Of a stretch of DNA of 64,000 bases, positions 1 through 9,188 are shown piece by piece. How positions within the stretch are numbered: position 1 is the stretch's first letter; every line of letters starts with the position of its first letter. The notes beneath the pieces are model-generated. The model searched no databases. It was not told the DNA's origin and saw only the letters and a list, made by a program, of their open reading frames with translations. A program made the translations under genes and the position numbers. The stretch comes from Bacteroidota bacterium (lineage in GTDB: Bacteria; Bacteroidota; Bacteroidia; B-17B0; Aurantibacillaceae), in contig JAFDYI010000022.1 of NCBI GenBank assembly GCA_018267475.1, positions 62,001 through 126,000 of the forward strand. Reading direction: 5' to 3'.

Positions 1-816
1 GTTTCTGTAAACCCAACGCCTACGGTTAATTTAAGCGGGGTAGCTGTTGATACCGCCAAGTGTGGGCAATCTAACGGCGGAGTTAATGCCAGCAGCGCTA
101 CGGTAACGGGCGGCACGCCTTCTTATACATACCAATGGTATAACGGCAGCACTCCTATACCCGGTGCTACTTCTTTAACTTTAACAGGCCAAACCGGAGG
201 TACTTACAGCTTGCAGGTAACTGATGCTAATGGTTGTGTGGCCAGCACCACAGGAGGCCCTTCAAGTTATACCGTCCCTTCTTCTGCAGCGGTGATCGCG
301 CAACTTACGGCTAATCCGGCAACGGGTAATGTTCCTTTATCGGTAACTTTTGCTAATGGATCTACCGGAGGCACGGTGTATGTATGGAACTACGGCGACG
401 GCTCGGCCCTTTCAGCACAAACATCAACCGTAAGCACTTCGCATACCTACACAGCGGTAGGAACATACACTACTCTGTTGGTGGCGGCTAACCAAGGCTG
501 TATAGATACGGCGCGCATTACCATCATAGCCAATGTAGCTACTACCATTGTTATACCGAATATCTTTACACCTAATGGAGATGGAGTAAACGACAATTTC
601 TTCATTATAAATACGGGTATGAGCACCTTGTCTTGCTTGATATATAACCGTTGGGGCGAACTTATGGCTACCCTTACAGCTCCTCAACAAGTATGGGACG
701 GCTCGGCCCCTAATGGAGATAAAGCTCCTGATGGTACTTACATGTACATCTTGCAGGCGCAAGGCACTAATGGAAAATCGTATAGCCAGCAGGGCACGGT
801 TACTTTGATACGGTAA
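1..816 (+). CDS. T9SS type B (gliding motility-associated C-terminal domain) secreted protein, 5' end missing
   Basis: The reading frame is open from base 1, so only the last 271 residues are present. The visible part starts with a Ser/Thr/Gly-rich Ig- or SprB-like repeat (about residues 1-85, ending near QVTDANGC). A PKD domain follows (about 95-175, with the core VWNYGDGSA). The last 85 residues are a CHU_C/gliding-motility C-terminal domain (NIFTPNGDGVNDNF, then YNRWGE, then DGTYMYIL). In Bacteroidota this domain sends the protein through the type IX secretion system to the cell surface. It resembles the much larger proteins at 12100-15951 and 39869-44608. The function of the missing N-terminus cannot be judged. 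An intrinsic terminator lies 26 bases after the stop. Confidence 0.9.
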   Translation, partial: VSVNPTPTVNLSGVAVDTAKCGQSNGGVNASSATVTGGTPSYTYQWYNGSTPIPGATSLTLTGQTGGTYSLQVTDANGCVASTTGGPSSYTVPSSAAVIAQLTANPATGNVPLSVTFANGSTGGTVYVWNYGDGSALSAQTSTVSTSHTYTAVGTYTTLLVAANQGCIDTARITIIANVATTIVIPNIFTPNGDGVNDNFFIINTGMSTLSCLIYNRWGELMATLTAPQQVWDGSAPNGDKAPDGTYMYILQAQGTNGKSYSQQGTVTLIR

Positions 817-841
817 TAAATAGCGGACATCATAAAAAGAG

Positions 842-873
842 AAAATCCCTGATTAATTTCGGGGATTTTTTTT
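842..873 (+). terminator. Intrinsic terminator after the partial T9SS gene
   Basis: An AATCCC/GGGATT stem is followed by a run of eight T residues, 26 bases after the stop codon at 814-816. The T-run overlaps the -33 element of the next gene's promoter. Confidence 0.75.
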
Positions 874-899
874 GCTCCCAAAATAACTTACTACTTTTG
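871..899 (+). promoter_or_regulatory. Bacteroidota-type promoter for the histidine kinase gene
   Basis: TTTG at 871-874, a 17-base spacer, then TACTTTTG at 892-899. This fits the Bacteroidota consensus TTTG-N17-20-TAnnTTTG. The -7 box ends only 8 bases before the ATG at 908, so the transcript would be almost leaderless. Confidence 0.6.
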
Positions 900-907
900 A
901 GAAGATT

Positions 908-1870
908 ATGAAAGAAAAATCATATAACGGCTTGTTTTATGCTTTGGTAGCATACATCGTGCTTCAGTTTGTATGGTGGGAGGTGCAGCTAACGCATCAA
1001 ACCCGCCAATTAGCCGAAGAGCAAAAAAAAATAAGCGCTTTGCATTTTTCAGATAAGCAATTGCTGAATGATAATATCAAAGAAATAGAGCTAAAAAAAA
1101 ACATACGCTTGTGGATGCATTTGGGAGAAGGAACTGTTTTTTTAATCTTACTTTCTTTGGGTGTTCTAAAAATTTATCATACAAGAAAAAAAGAGCAAGA
1201 GTTGTCGCACTTGCAAAATAATTTTTTACTCTCTGTTACACATGAACTAAAATCGCCTTTAGCCTCGGTAAAACTGCAATTACAAACCTTACAAAAACAC
1301 ACGTTAAACGAGGAAACTAAAAACAAATTACTACAAAAAGCCTTGATAGACAATGAGCGTTTGCTGCGTATGATTGACAACGTTCTTTTGGCTTCTAAAA
1401 CAGAGCAGGTGCAAACGGTATTGCATAAAAAAAAGATACATTTGTTTTCTTTTATTAAAGGCCTGATAGAACAAAATTTTCAGGAACAAAAAAGCAGACT
1501 GCAAGTACAGGCTAAAGAGGGTGTAGGAGAGGTAGAGGCCGATGAGGCTTTGCTGTTTATTATTTTTTCTAATCTAATTGAAAACGCACTTAAATATGCG
1601 CCGGAACCCTCGCTTATTTATATAGAAATCGCAACACAAAACAATCAACCTTTTGTTTTGGTGAAAGATGAGGGAGTTGGTATTAGCGAGGAGGAAAAAC
1701 ACAAAGTATTTCAAAAATTTTATCGGGTGGGCCGTGAAGAAACGCGCAGCGCTAAAGGAACCGGGTTGGGGCTTTTTATTGTAAAAAATTTGTGTGATTT
1801 GCACGGTATAACCATTAGCATACGAGATAACAAGCCAATAGGCACTGTTTTTTCTTTATTGTTTCCTTAA
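908..1870 (+). CDS. Membrane sensor histidine kinase (HisKA-HATPase_c)
   Basis: A 320-residue transmembrane kinase that should autophosphorylate a His and pass the phosphate to a response regulator. There are two membrane segments, at about residues 8-24 and 72-89, enclosing a short periplasmic stretch of about 45 residues, too short for a known sensor domain. The HisKA H-box THELKSPL puts the phospho-accepting His at residue 112. The ATPase domain shows the N-box (NLIENALKY, about 222-230), G1 (DEGVGI, 254-259) and G2 (GTGLGL, 284-289). No response regulator gene is adjacent, so it is an orphan kinase here. Its TAA overlaps the stop of the convergent vWA gene on the shared bases TTAA at 1867-1870. 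The ligand is unknown. Confidence 0.93.
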   Translation: MKEKSYNGLFYALVAYIVLQFVWWEVQLTHQTRQLAEEQKKISALHFSDKQLLNDNIKEIELKKNIRLWMHLGEGTVFLILLSLGVLKIYHTRKKEQELSHLQNNFLLSVTHELKSPLASVKLQLQTLQKHTLNEETKNKLLQKALIDNERLLRMIDNVLLASKTEQVQTVLHKKKIHLFSFIKGLIEQNFQEQKSRLQVQAKEGVGEVEADEALLFIIFSNLIENALKYAPEPSLIYIEIATQNNQPFVLVKDEGVGISEEEKHKVFQKFYRVGREETRSAKGTGLGLFIVKNLCDLHGITISIRDNKPIGTVFSLLFP

Positions 1871-3342
1871 AAAAGGCTCACCGTACTTGTTTTGTTCGAC
1901 TCGATGATAACCGATTTCTCTACTGTTTTTTCAGCTTCTAATTGCGTTTTTAATCGAAATTCTATTCGGTATTTTCCGGGTTGCAAATAAAAGGCTTCGG
2001 CTGTTTGTTCGTTTAAGTTACACACCCATTCCAATTTTTTTTCATTTTCTAGATAAAGACTGCCATATCCGCTTCCGCCTTTATTTAAAGATAAAATACC
2101 GGCTGCTTTTATTTTGATGAGGTTGGTGCTGCTTTGTTTTATTTCTACGTTTTGCAGTTGTATTCGCGGCAGACTTAAAATTTCTATATCGTATTTTCCG
2201 GTAATGTATTTTTCTGAGGTGCCTATTTCTTGTACGTTTAGCGTGTTCATTTCGCCGCTTTTACGCACAATATACGACAACGATTTATACAGATTGGGTG
2301 TTTCGGTTTGTATGTTTAAAAAGCCTTGAGGGGCATCTACGGGAATGATGTTGTGCTTTCCTTTTTGCAGCACAATATTTTCTTTTGTTTGAGGAGGGAG
2401 GCTGTGTACTACCATTTTGTAGGTAACATCGGGGTCTAACACCAAGGTGTCGGGGTTGCCTCGGTGATTGAGGGTGTGTAAGTAATTGTACATAAGACGC
2501 CCTGTTTTTTGATTGTAAAACGTCATGGTTACATCGGTTTCACTGGGTTTTTTATAACTATCCAGCAGGTTTACCTGCACGGTGGTTTGCGATAAGGCTT
2601 CAATAAAAACCAGTTTCATTACCTGTTTAAAATTAGCTTCATTGCTTACGTCATAAAATTTGCCCATGCAACCAAACACATCGGCGAAGCTAATGTCCAA
2701 GCCTATACCGATGATAAAGGGGCGCAAGAACACGCCTTTTTGTTGCAGTGCTAAAGATACGGCGCAGGGGTCGCCATTACATTCTTCTATACCATCTGTA
2801 ATTAAAATCACCATGTTTCGGCAATTTTCGCAAGGCGGAAAATCGGCAGCACTTTCGCCCAGTGAGTAGGCAATAGGGGTGGTGCCGGTGGGTTGCAGGC
2901 GGTTGATGCGGTCTTTTATTTTTAGACAGTTTACAGAGGCTTTATCAAAAGGAATTTCCAGCTTGCTGTCTTGGCAATTACGATTGGGGCGGTAAGGAGT
3001 TTGGTGCCCATAGCAACGCAAGGCGAGTTGTAGGCGGGGCGTGTTTTTCATGGAGTCTAAAAATTCCCCCATTAGTTTTTTTGAAATATCAATTTTAGAG
3101 CCACTGCCCCAAGCCCCGTACATGCTAAATGAATCGTCAAAAATGAAGAGAATACGAGTAGTGATGCCGGTATCTGCTTTTTGAGAAGCGTTAGAAAAGT
3201 TCATGTTCTTCCCCTCTTTTACCTGGGCAAAAAAACAGGAACTTGCCATAAGTAGCAGGCTCAAAAAAATATGCTTTACAGAAATCAAATCAAGCAAAAA
3301 TACGTTTCTTGTATAAGAAAAAAAAAGGTTGTAAAAAAACAT
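1867..3342 (-). CDS. Secreted von Willebrand factor type A (vWA) domain protein
   Basis: A 491-residue protein with a long hydrophobic N-terminal export signal (about residues 14-40, ending SCFFAQ). The vWA domain (about 62-250) has an intact metal-binding MIDAS set: DxSxS as DDSFS at 69-73, Thr154 in PTGTTP, and Asp183 in ITDGIEE. Such domains usually bind proteins through Mg2+. Cysteines clustered in the vWA domain (RNCQDSK, CENCRN, ECNGDPC) suggest disulfides in the periplasm. The rest (about 260-491) has no motif I recognise; it reads as beta-rich carboxypeptidase-regulatory or PEGA-like modules. There is no T9SS tail. The methionine at residue 32 is too late to keep the signal peptide, so the upstream ATG is preferred. 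Confidence 0.85.
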   Translation of the reverse strand: MFFYNLFFSYTRNVFLLDLISVKHIFLSLLLMASSCFFAQVKEGKNMNFSNASQKADTGITTRILFIFDDSFSMYGAWGSGSKIDISKKLMGEFLDSMKNTPRLQLALRCYGHQTPYRPNRNCQDSKLEIPFDKASVNCLKIKDRINRLQPTGTTPIAYSLGESAADFPPCENCRNMVILITDGIEECNGDPCAVSLALQQKGVFLRPFIIGIGLDISFADVFGCMGKFYDVSNEANFKQVMKLVFIEALSQTTVQVNLLDSYKKPSETDVTMTFYNQKTGRLMYNYLHTLNHRGNPDTLVLDPDVTYKMVVHSLPPQTKENIVLQKGKHNIIPVDAPQGFLNIQTETPNLYKSLSYIVRKSGEMNTLNVQEIGTSEKYITGKYDIEILSLPRIQLQNVEIKQSSTNLIKIKAAGILSLNKGGSGYGSLYLENEKKLEWVCNLNEQTAEAFYLQPGKYRIEFRLKTQLEAEKTVEKSVIIESNKTSTVSLF

Positions 3343-3419
3343 TTCAAAAGCAGGGTGCTAAAAACTATTTTTGAATCTGGATAAAAAAACGGGTGCTACT
3401 CGAGTGGGTAAAGCGTTTC

Positions 3420-5432
3420 TTATTTTAATAATTTTTCTAGTGCAAACAGTTCGTCTCTAAGTCTTGCTGCTTCCACAAAATCCAATTCTTTGGCTGCGCG
3501 CGTCATGGTCGTTTTTACACGACTAATTTGTTTTTTTAGTTCGTCCTGGCTCATATATTGCGTTACCGGATCTGCGGCTAATCCGGCGCCGCCATGTTCT
3601 GCGTACGCTTTTATTTTTTTGTTGCCTGCGTTTTCTACTTTTGTAGTAAAAGCATCTTGTTTTTTTCTTCCTGCTTGTCGGGGTGTAATGTGGTGCAGGT
3701 GGTTGTATTCCATTTGTTTTTGCCTTCTGCGTTGTGTTTCGTCAATGGTGTGCTGCATGCTTTTGGTAACTTTATCGGCGTACATAATTACGCGGCCTTC
3801 TACATTTCGGGCCGCCCTGCCTACCGTTTGTATGAGTGAAGTAACATTGCGCAGAAACCCTTCTTTATCGGCATCTAAAATGGCTACTAAAGATACTTCG
3901 GGCAAATCCAAGCCCTCGCGTAGCAAGTTAATTCCAATAAGCACATCAATAATACCTTCTCGTAGCTGGCGCAAAATTTCTACACGCTCCAACGTATCAA
4001 TATCCGAATGTATGTAGCGGCAGCGTATGCGCAGCTTAGCCATGTATTTGGCAAGCTCTTCGGCCATGCGTTTGGTAAGCGTAGTAACGAGCACACGCCC
4101 CCCTTGCGCTATGCTTTTTCTTATTTCATCTAATAAATCATCTACCTGGTTTAAGCAGGGGCGCACCTCTATTTTTGGGTCTAAAATACCGGTAGGACGA
4201 ATTAGTTGCTCTACAATAACACCGCCTGCTTTTTTTAATTCATACTCGGCCGGAGTTGCACTTATAAAAATAGTTTGAGGTAACAAAGTTTCAAACTCTT
4301 CAAATTTTAGAGGGCGGTTATCCATAGCGGCCGGCAAACGAAACCCATATTCCACTAAATTTACTTTGCGTGAATAGTCGCCCCCGTACATAGCATGCAC
4401 TTGTGGGATGCTGACGTGACTTTCATCTACAACAAACAAAAAATCTTTAGGAAAATAGTCTAACAGACAAAAGGGGCGCATACCGGGCAAGCGCCCATCA
4501 ATATAGCGCGAATAATTTTCAATACCACTGCAATAGCCCAGCTCGCGCATCATTTCCAAATCATATTCCACGCGCTCTTGCAGGCGCTTGGCTTCTATGG
4601 TTTTCCCTGAATCAGAAAAGTAAGCCACCTGCCTCATCATATCATCTTGTATTTCGTGCATGGCTTTTTGCAATGTTTCGGGCGCGGTAACGTACATGTT
4701 AGCCGGGTAAACAATATATTCATTAAAGGCTTCTATCTTTTTTCCGGAGGAGGTATCAAAGGTGTGAATACTCTCTATCTCGTCGCCAAAAAAAGAGATG
4801 CGTAATGAAAAATCAGCATACGAAAGGTTGATATCTACGGTATCGCCTATTACACGAAAGCTGCCTCGGGCAAACTCTTCGGTAGTGCGCGAGTACAAAG
4901 CTTGTACCAGTTGATGCAAAAATTTATTCCGGCTGATACGTAAACCGTTTTTTATGTGTACTAAGCTTTTTTTAAACTCAGTAGGGTTGCCAATACCATA
5001 AATACAGGATATGGAAGATACCACTACTACATCTCTCCTTCCCGATAATAAAGCGGAGGAGGCACTAAGGCGCAGGCGTTCAATATCATCGTTTATGGCT
5101 AAGTCTTTTTCTATATAGGTGCCGGTAGTGGGCAGGTAGGCTTCGGGCTGGTAATAATCGTAGTATGAAACAAAATACTCTATTGCATTTTCCGGAAAAA
5201 ATTGTTTGAGTTCGGCATATAACTGCGCCGCCAGTGTTTTATTATGGCTCAGCACTAAGGTAGGGCGGTTTACCTCGTTAATAACATTAGCTACCGTAAA
5301 AGTTTTACCCGAACCGGTAACCCCCAACAATACTTGATTTTTTATGTTTTGCCGAAGCCCTTGTACCAGCTGCTTGATAGCGTGTGGCTGATCGCCGGTG
5401 GGTTGGTATTCTGATGTTAGCTTAAAATTCAC
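3420..5432 (-). CDS. uvrB: Excinuclease ABC subunit B (UvrB)
   Basis: The 670-residue damage-verification helicase of nucleotide excision repair. It loads with UvrA at lesions and recruits UvrC for incision. Visible are the Walker A motif GVTGSGKT, the beta-hairpin region rich in Tyr (YYDYYQPEAYLP), helicase motifs DESHV and ISATP, the late helicase motif VGRAARN, and a C-terminal UVR motif (about 630-668) that contacts UvrC. Length matches the family. The start codon is GTG (GTG AAT TTT), and a TATCTTTG -7 box lies about 22 bases upstream. uvrA and uvrC are not in the window. Confidence 0.98.
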   Translation of the reverse strand: MNFKLTSEYQPTGDQPHAIKQLVQGLRQNIKNQVLLGVTGSGKTFTVANVINEVNRPTLVLSHNKTLAAQLYAELKQFFPENAIEYFVSYYDYYQPEAYLPTTGTYIEKDLAINDDIERLRLSASSALLSGRRDVVVVSSISCIYGIGNPTEFKKSLVHIKNGLRISRNKFLHQLVQALYSRTTEEFARGSFRVIGDTVDINLSYADFSLRISFFGDEIESIHTFDTSSGKKIEAFNEYIVYPANMYVTAPETLQKAMHEIQDDMMRQVAYFSDSGKTIEAKRLQERVEYDLEMMRELGYCSGIENYSRYIDGRLPGMRPFCLLDYFPKDFLFVVDESHVSIPQVHAMYGGDYSRKVNLVEYGFRLPAAMDNRPLKFEEFETLLPQTIFISATPAEYELKKAGGVIVEQLIRPTGILDPKIEVRPCLNQVDDLLDEIRKSIAQGGRVLVTTLTKRMAEELAKYMAKLRIRCRYIHSDIDTLERVEILRQLREGIIDVLIGINLLREGLDLPEVSLVAILDADKEGFLRNVTSLIQTVGRAARNVEGRVIMYADKVTKSMQHTIDETQRRRQKQMEYNHLHHITPRQAGRKKQDAFTTKVENAGNKKIKAYAEHGGAGLAADPVTQYMSQDELKKQISRVKTTMTRAAKELDFVEAARLRDELFALEKLLK

Positions 5433-5453
5433 GAATGGAGGTGTTAGCTACCA

Positions 5454-5461
5454 CAAAGATA
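5454..5461 (-). promoter_or_regulatory. -7 element of the uvrB promoter
   Basis: TATCTTTG on the minus strand matches TAnnTTTG and would place transcription start about 15 bases before the GTG at 5432. I see no clear TTG at -33. Confidence 0.4.
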
Positions 5462-5518
5462 TTTTATTTACAGTAGAAGCAGCATTTGTTTTATGAACAA
5501 GAAGTAAGATTTATTTTT

Positions 5519-6184
5519 TTAGTGCTGCACAGAAACTTTTGTGCTTACAAAATTAGCATCTATTTGATAACGTATATAGTATATACCGTTGGGTAAAGTA
5601 GAAATATCAATTTGTTTTTGCTTGCTTTGCAAAACTTCGTTACCCAATATATCAAAAATTTTCACGCCTTCATTTTGGTTAAAAAATTCCCCTTCTATAT
5701 TTAAAATTCTATTAGCGGGATTAGGGTAAAACAATAAAAAGTTAATCGGAGTATTTTTTTTAATGCCCGTAGTGCTGGGATTGGATCTAATACGCTTGCC
5801 GTAAAAACGTTTTGAATAATAACTCTGATAAAATGGAGGTAAGGGCATGCTGTCGCAAATCCATTTAACGCTATCTAAGGCATAAAATTTCAGAAAATGA
5901 TTGGTGGGGGGTAGGGTGTTGCAAGAAAAATAGTTGGTATAATATTTATCTGTATTTTGGAAGGAAATACTCTCGCCCTGAATATACCCTGAAGGAGTAC
6001 AATGAATACTATCTATATTTGACAGGCGTAAAGTATCGTTATAACGTGTCCATTGGGTTGCGTTTAAAGGATTGCTGTTCCAAAGTTTTCCTGCATAAAC
6101 TCCGGGCAAACTGTCGGCAGGTATTTGAGCTTGTAAAAGGAAAAACCTACTTGTAAACAATAAGAGTAAAATACTTTTTTTCAT
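5519..6184 (-). CDS. Small T9SS type A sorting-domain protein, paralog of the next gene
   Basis: A 221-residue exported protein. It has a signal peptide (residues 1-19, ending LLQAQ), a middle domain of about 125 residues with no family I recognise (PADSLPGVYAGKLW, then YFSCNTLPPTN, then FYGKRI), and a classic type A T9SS tail (FYPNPANRILNIEG, IFDILGNEVL, STLPNGIYYIR). It is a tandem paralog of 6259-6915: both share VYAGK, TDYFSCN/TNYFSCN, PPTN and FYGKRI in the same order. The two genes and the WYL regulator upstream are on one strand with short gaps, so they may form one unit. Function unknown. Confidence 0.88.
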   Translation of the reverse strand: MKKSILLLLFTSRFFLLQAQIPADSLPGVYAGKLWNSNPLNATQWTRYNDTLRLSNIDSIHCTPSGYIQGESISFQNTDKYYTNYFSCNTLPPTNHFLKFYALDSVKWICDSMPLPPFYQSYYSKRFYGKRIRSNPSTTGIKKNTPINFLLFYPNPANRILNIEGEFFNQNEGVKIFDILGNEVLQSKQKQIDISTLPNGIYYIRYQIDANFVSTKVSVQH

Positions 6185-6258
6185 GCTTTTGTTTTTATTT
6201 ATTTCATGTTGATTTTGTTTTTATGCCTATGTATTGGTAGGGGAATGATGTTATCTAA

Positions 6259-6915
6259 CTAATGCTGCACTATAATTTTTTTATTTACAAAATTACAAAT
6301 TGTTTGAGAGTGTATGTAGTACATACCATTTGGTAGAGTAGAAATATCAATTTGCTTTTCCTTACTTTTCAAGACTTCGTTACCCAAAATATCGAAAATG
6401 GTTATCTCTTCATTTTTGTTAAAATCGCTTTTTTCTACATTTAAAATTTTATTAACAGGATTAGGGTAAAACGATAAAAGCTCATCCGAAAAAAAATGTT
6501 TGATGCTTGTAGTGCTGTGATAGGGGCCTATGCGCTTGCCGTAAAAACGCTGTGAAATGGTGTTGAAATTAGGCGCCGGTTGGGGTTGGTTGTTAGCAAT
6601 CCATTTAACACTATCCAAGGAGTAGAATTTCATAAAAAAGTTGGTGGGAGGTGGGGTATTACAAGAAAAATAATCTGTAAAGTATTTGGCAGTACTAACA
6701 AAATAAATGGTTGAATCTTTAAAATATCCTAAATGAGAGCAATTACTACTGTCTATATTTGTCATGTATAAAGTATCGTTAGTAATAACCCAAGGAGAGT
6801 TATTCATATACCAGAATTTTCCCGCATAAACTCCATTTAAGCTATCGGAAGGCACCTGTGCTTGCAAAAGGCTCAAGCTGTTTGTAAATAACAAGAATAA
6901 GATTCTTTTTTTCAT
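6259..6915 (-). CDS. Small T9SS type A sorting-domain protein, paralog of the previous gene
   Basis: A 218-residue exported protein with the same plan as 5519-6184: signal peptide (ending LLQAQ), a shared middle domain with VYAGKFW, a conserved Cys in YFSCNTPPPTN and FYGKRIG, then a type A sorting tail (FYPNPVNKILNVEK, IFDILGNEVLKSK, STLPNGMYYI). It begins 12 bases after the end of the WYL regulator gene, so it is probably transcribed with it. Function unknown; two copies in tandem point to a recent duplication followed by divergence of the middle domain. Confidence 0.88.
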   Translation of the reverse strand: MKKRILFLLFTNSLSLLQAQVPSDSLNGVYAGKFWYMNNSPWVITNDTLYMTNIDSSNCSHLGYFKDSTIYFVSTAKYFTDYFSCNTPPPTNFFMKFYSLDSVKWIANNQPQPAPNFNTISQRFYGKRIGPYHSTTSIKHFFSDELLSFYPNPVNKILNVEKSDFNKNEEITIFDILGNEVLKSKEKQIDISTLPNGMYYIHSQTICNFVNKKIIVQH

Positions 6916-6927
6916 GTTTTTTAGTTT

Positions 6928-7845
6928 TTATTGTACGTGGATTTTTTTTAGTTTTTTTAGGGCTTCTTGGTGTAGCTGTATAAGGTTTTGTCTTAGCTCT
7001 TCCGGACTATGAATGTTAAGCTCATCGCCATAGCTTAGCAATTCCATCATCAAGTCATAGGTTTGATATACGGTAATTTCAAACACTACGTTTCCTCCCT
7101 TTTTTTCTTGGACTATTTTTTGCGAGGTGTGTAGCGGGTATCCTTTTATATATTTTGCTTGTTGTTCGTTAAATTCAAAAATAATTTTTTTTGGTTTTTC
7201 GTTTTCCGGGGTGATGATGCCAAAGCAATGCTGAAAAATATAAGCCGGGTTAAAATTTTTATCGGCAATAAATTTTTTCTTTTTTATATCCATTTGCACC
7301 ACGCGATCTAAAGCATAGGTGCGCAACTGTTGCGTACTTTCTTTAATACCCAGCACATACCAACGCCCCTTAAACTGCTTGATTAAATAAGGGTACAACA
7401 CTACTTCTTCGGCATATTCCTCGTAATGTTTGTGATAGGTAAGGTGTACCGTCCATTTATTTTTTATGGCAAGCAACAGGTGGTGTATGTGTTCGGTGCC
7501 TTTCGGAATTCGGTTTTCAAAATGAATGTATTGCGTGTAGTTGTGGTGCAGGCTTAGCGCATTGAACAAATGAAACGAGTCTAATAACTGTGTGTGGTTG
7601 TTTATATCCTCTTCGTCTGAAATAAAATAGCAGTTTTGGGTTTTGTTGTATTGTATATCAATACTAAAGATGCTTCGTATTTCATTTATATCGCGCTGAA
7701 ACGTACGCTGAGAAATTTGGTAGGTGTCGCTTTCTATTTCAGATTGCCTATCCAAAAAAGATTCTATTTCCGGCCATGAGGCTAAGCCGCGTTTCAAATA
7801 ATGTATAATCAGCAGGTAGCGCTTTATATATTGACTTTTAGACAT
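6928..7845 (-). CDS. WYL-domain transcriptional regulator
   Basis: A 305-residue DNA-binding regulator. An N-terminal winged HTH (about residues 1-75: YIKRYLLIIHYLKRG, TFQRDINEI) is followed by a WYL domain (about 125-220) containing YPYLIKQFKGRWYVLG and a YALDRV segment, and a C-terminal WCX-like region. WYL domains sense nucleotides or other small ligands and occur in regulators of defence and DNA-damage genes. An earlier ATG at 7873-7875 would add 10 residues, but a TACCTTTG promoter box lies between the two ATGs, so the start at 7845 is preferred. An inverted repeat at 7875-7889 could be its autoregulatory operator. The two small T9SS genes follow directly. Confidence 0.9.
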   Translation of the reverse strand: MSKSQYIKRYLLIIHYLKRGLASWPEIESFLDRQSEIESDTYQISQRTFQRDINEIRSIFSIDIQYNKTQNCYFISDEEDINNHTQLLDSFHLFNALSLHHNYTQYIHFENRIPKGTEHIHHLLLAIKNKWTVHLTYHKHYEEYAEEVVLYPYLIKQFKGRWYVLGIKESTQQLRTYALDRVVQMDIKKKKFIADKNFNPAYIFQHCFGIITPENEKPKKIIFEFNEQQAKYIKGYPLHTSQKIVQEKKGGNVVFEITVYQTYDLMMELLSYGDELNIHSPEELRQNLIQLHQEALKKLKKIHVQ

Positions 7846-7855
7846 TCTTTTTACA

Positions 7856-7863
7856 CAAAGGTA
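7856..7863 (-). promoter_or_regulatory. -7 element of the WYL regulator promoter
   Basis: TACCTTTG on the minus strand ends 10 bases before the ATG at 7845. Its position decides the start codon of the WYL gene, since it lies downstream of the earlier in-frame ATG. Confidence 0.5.
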
Positions 7864-7874
7864 ATAAAACAACA

Positions 7875-7889
7875 CGACAAATTATGTCG
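7875..7889. promoter_or_regulatory. Inverted repeat, possible WYL operator
   Basis: CGACA-AATTA-TGTCG is a perfect 5-bp inverted repeat with a 5-base spacer. It lies 11 bases upstream of the -7 box of the WYL gene, about where the -33 element would be, so a protein bound here would block transcription. No binding data; inference from position and symmetry. Confidence 0.35.
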
Positions 7890-7919
7890 CTCTTTAAAAA
7901 AAGAATGTTGGTAGAAAAG

Positions 7920-9188
7920 TTAGTTTAGTTGTGTAAGCGCTTTGCGCAGTTTGTTTATTACGGCTTCAATATCTTCGGTTTGGCAGGTGCCTATGCTTAG
8001 GCGGTACCAGCTCGAGTTGCTATCGGCACCAAAAGCATAAAAAGGCACAATGGCCATGCTGGCTTCATCTAAAATATATTTGGTAATATCTTTAGTGCTC
8101 GCTAAAACAACGCCTTCGGCTGTTTTTTTGTTGTGCAATTGAAACTGAATGGTGAGATACAAAGCGGCTTGGGGAGCAATGGCATCTACGGCAAGTCCTT
8201 CTTTTTTTAGCTGCATAAATCCTTTGTAAAAAAGGTCTAAGCGCTGGTGTAATTCTTTTTTTTGATGATTTAAAAAAGCATCGTATTGTTTTAGGTTTGA
8301 TAGGTATTCGGCGGTGGCAAGCTGCTCGGCTTTGGGTGCCCATGCTCCTACGTGGTTTAGTAAAGATTTCATTTTATCTACTACTAATTTGGGCCCCATA
8401 GTCCAACCTACACGTACGCCGGTAGCGGCCAGTGATTTTGAAATGCCATCTACAAAAACAGTATATTTTTTCATTTCGGGGCGCAGCGAAACGGGGTTGT
8501 AGTGTTGTGTATCTCCGTAGGTTAGAGCCCAATAAATTTGGTCGTACATGACATACAGCGGTTTGGCATGTTCGCCACGGCGTTTGTTTTCTTCTATCAC
8601 TAAATCACAAATTTCTAACAAGCCTTCTTTAGTAAAAGTAGTGCCGGTGGGGTTTTGTGGCGAGCATAAAGCCAAAAGGCTGGCTTTTTGTATATGGGGT
8701 TTTATATCGGCTGCGGTAGGCATAAAATTGTTTTGAGGTGTAGCCGTAATCATTACTTGCTTGGCCTGATTTAGGTAGCTGTAGTGGTTGTTGTTCCACG
8801 AAGGGACAGAGAAAATAACCGTATCGCCCTCATCTACCAGGGTACGGAAGATAGCGTAGATAACAGGGCGTGCACCGCCTGCAATTAAAATTTCATCGGG
8901 TGCGTAATCTAACTGACCGCGCTCTTTTAGCAAGGTAGAGACGGCTTGCCTTAAAGGCAGTACCCCATCGGCTGCTGGGTAATTGGTTTCATCATTTAGA
9001 TATTGGTTGATGATGGCTTGTTTTAATTCGGCCGGTATAGGAAATATCTTGGGGTTAAAATCACCAATGGTGTAATTATATACAGGCTGTCCGTTTTTTA
9101 TTTTTTCGTTTACTTCGGCAGCTAATTTTATAATCTCGGAGCCAATAATGTTTTCGGCTAGTTTGGAAACTTTTCTATCGTGTATCAT
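7920..9188 (-). CDS. PLP-dependent aminotransferase, class I/II (aspartate aminotransferase-like)
   Basis: A cytosolic fold-type I aminotransferase of about 422 residues that moves an amino group between an amino acid and a 2-oxoacid through pyridoxal phosphate. Seen are the substrate region YTIGDFNPKIFPIP, the cofactor-binding GGARPVIYAI, the CSPQNPTG loop, the Tyr of MYDQIYW, and the Schiff-base Lys in DGISKSLAATGVRVGW. The specific substrate cannot be told from sequence; aspartate or an aromatic amino acid is possible. Three in-frame ATGs lie at 9233, 9200 and 9188. The last gives the usual N-terminus (MIHDRKVSKLAENI) and is preferred; the extra residues of the longer forms look untranslated. 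Confidence 0.92.
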   Translation of the reverse strand: MIHDRKVSKLAENIIGSEIIKLAAEVNEKIKNGQPVYNYTIGDFNPKIFPIPAELKQAIINQYLNDETNYPAADGVLPLRQAVSTLLKERGQLDYAPDEILIAGGARPVIYAIFRTLVDEGDTVIFSVPSWNNNHYSYLNQAKQVMITATPQNNFMPTAADIKPHIQKASLLALCSPQNPTGTTFTKEGLLEICDLVIEENKRRGEHAKPLYVMYDQIYWALTYGDTQHYNPVSLRPEMKKYTVFVDGISKSLAATGVRVGWTMGPKLVVDKMKSLLNHVGAWAPKAEQLATAEYLSNLKQYDAFLNHQKKELHQRLDLFYKGFMQLKKEGLAVDAIAPQAALYLTIQFQLHNKKTAEGVVLASTKDITKYILDEASMAIVPFYAFGADSNSSWYRLSIGTCQTEDIEAVINKLRKALTQLN

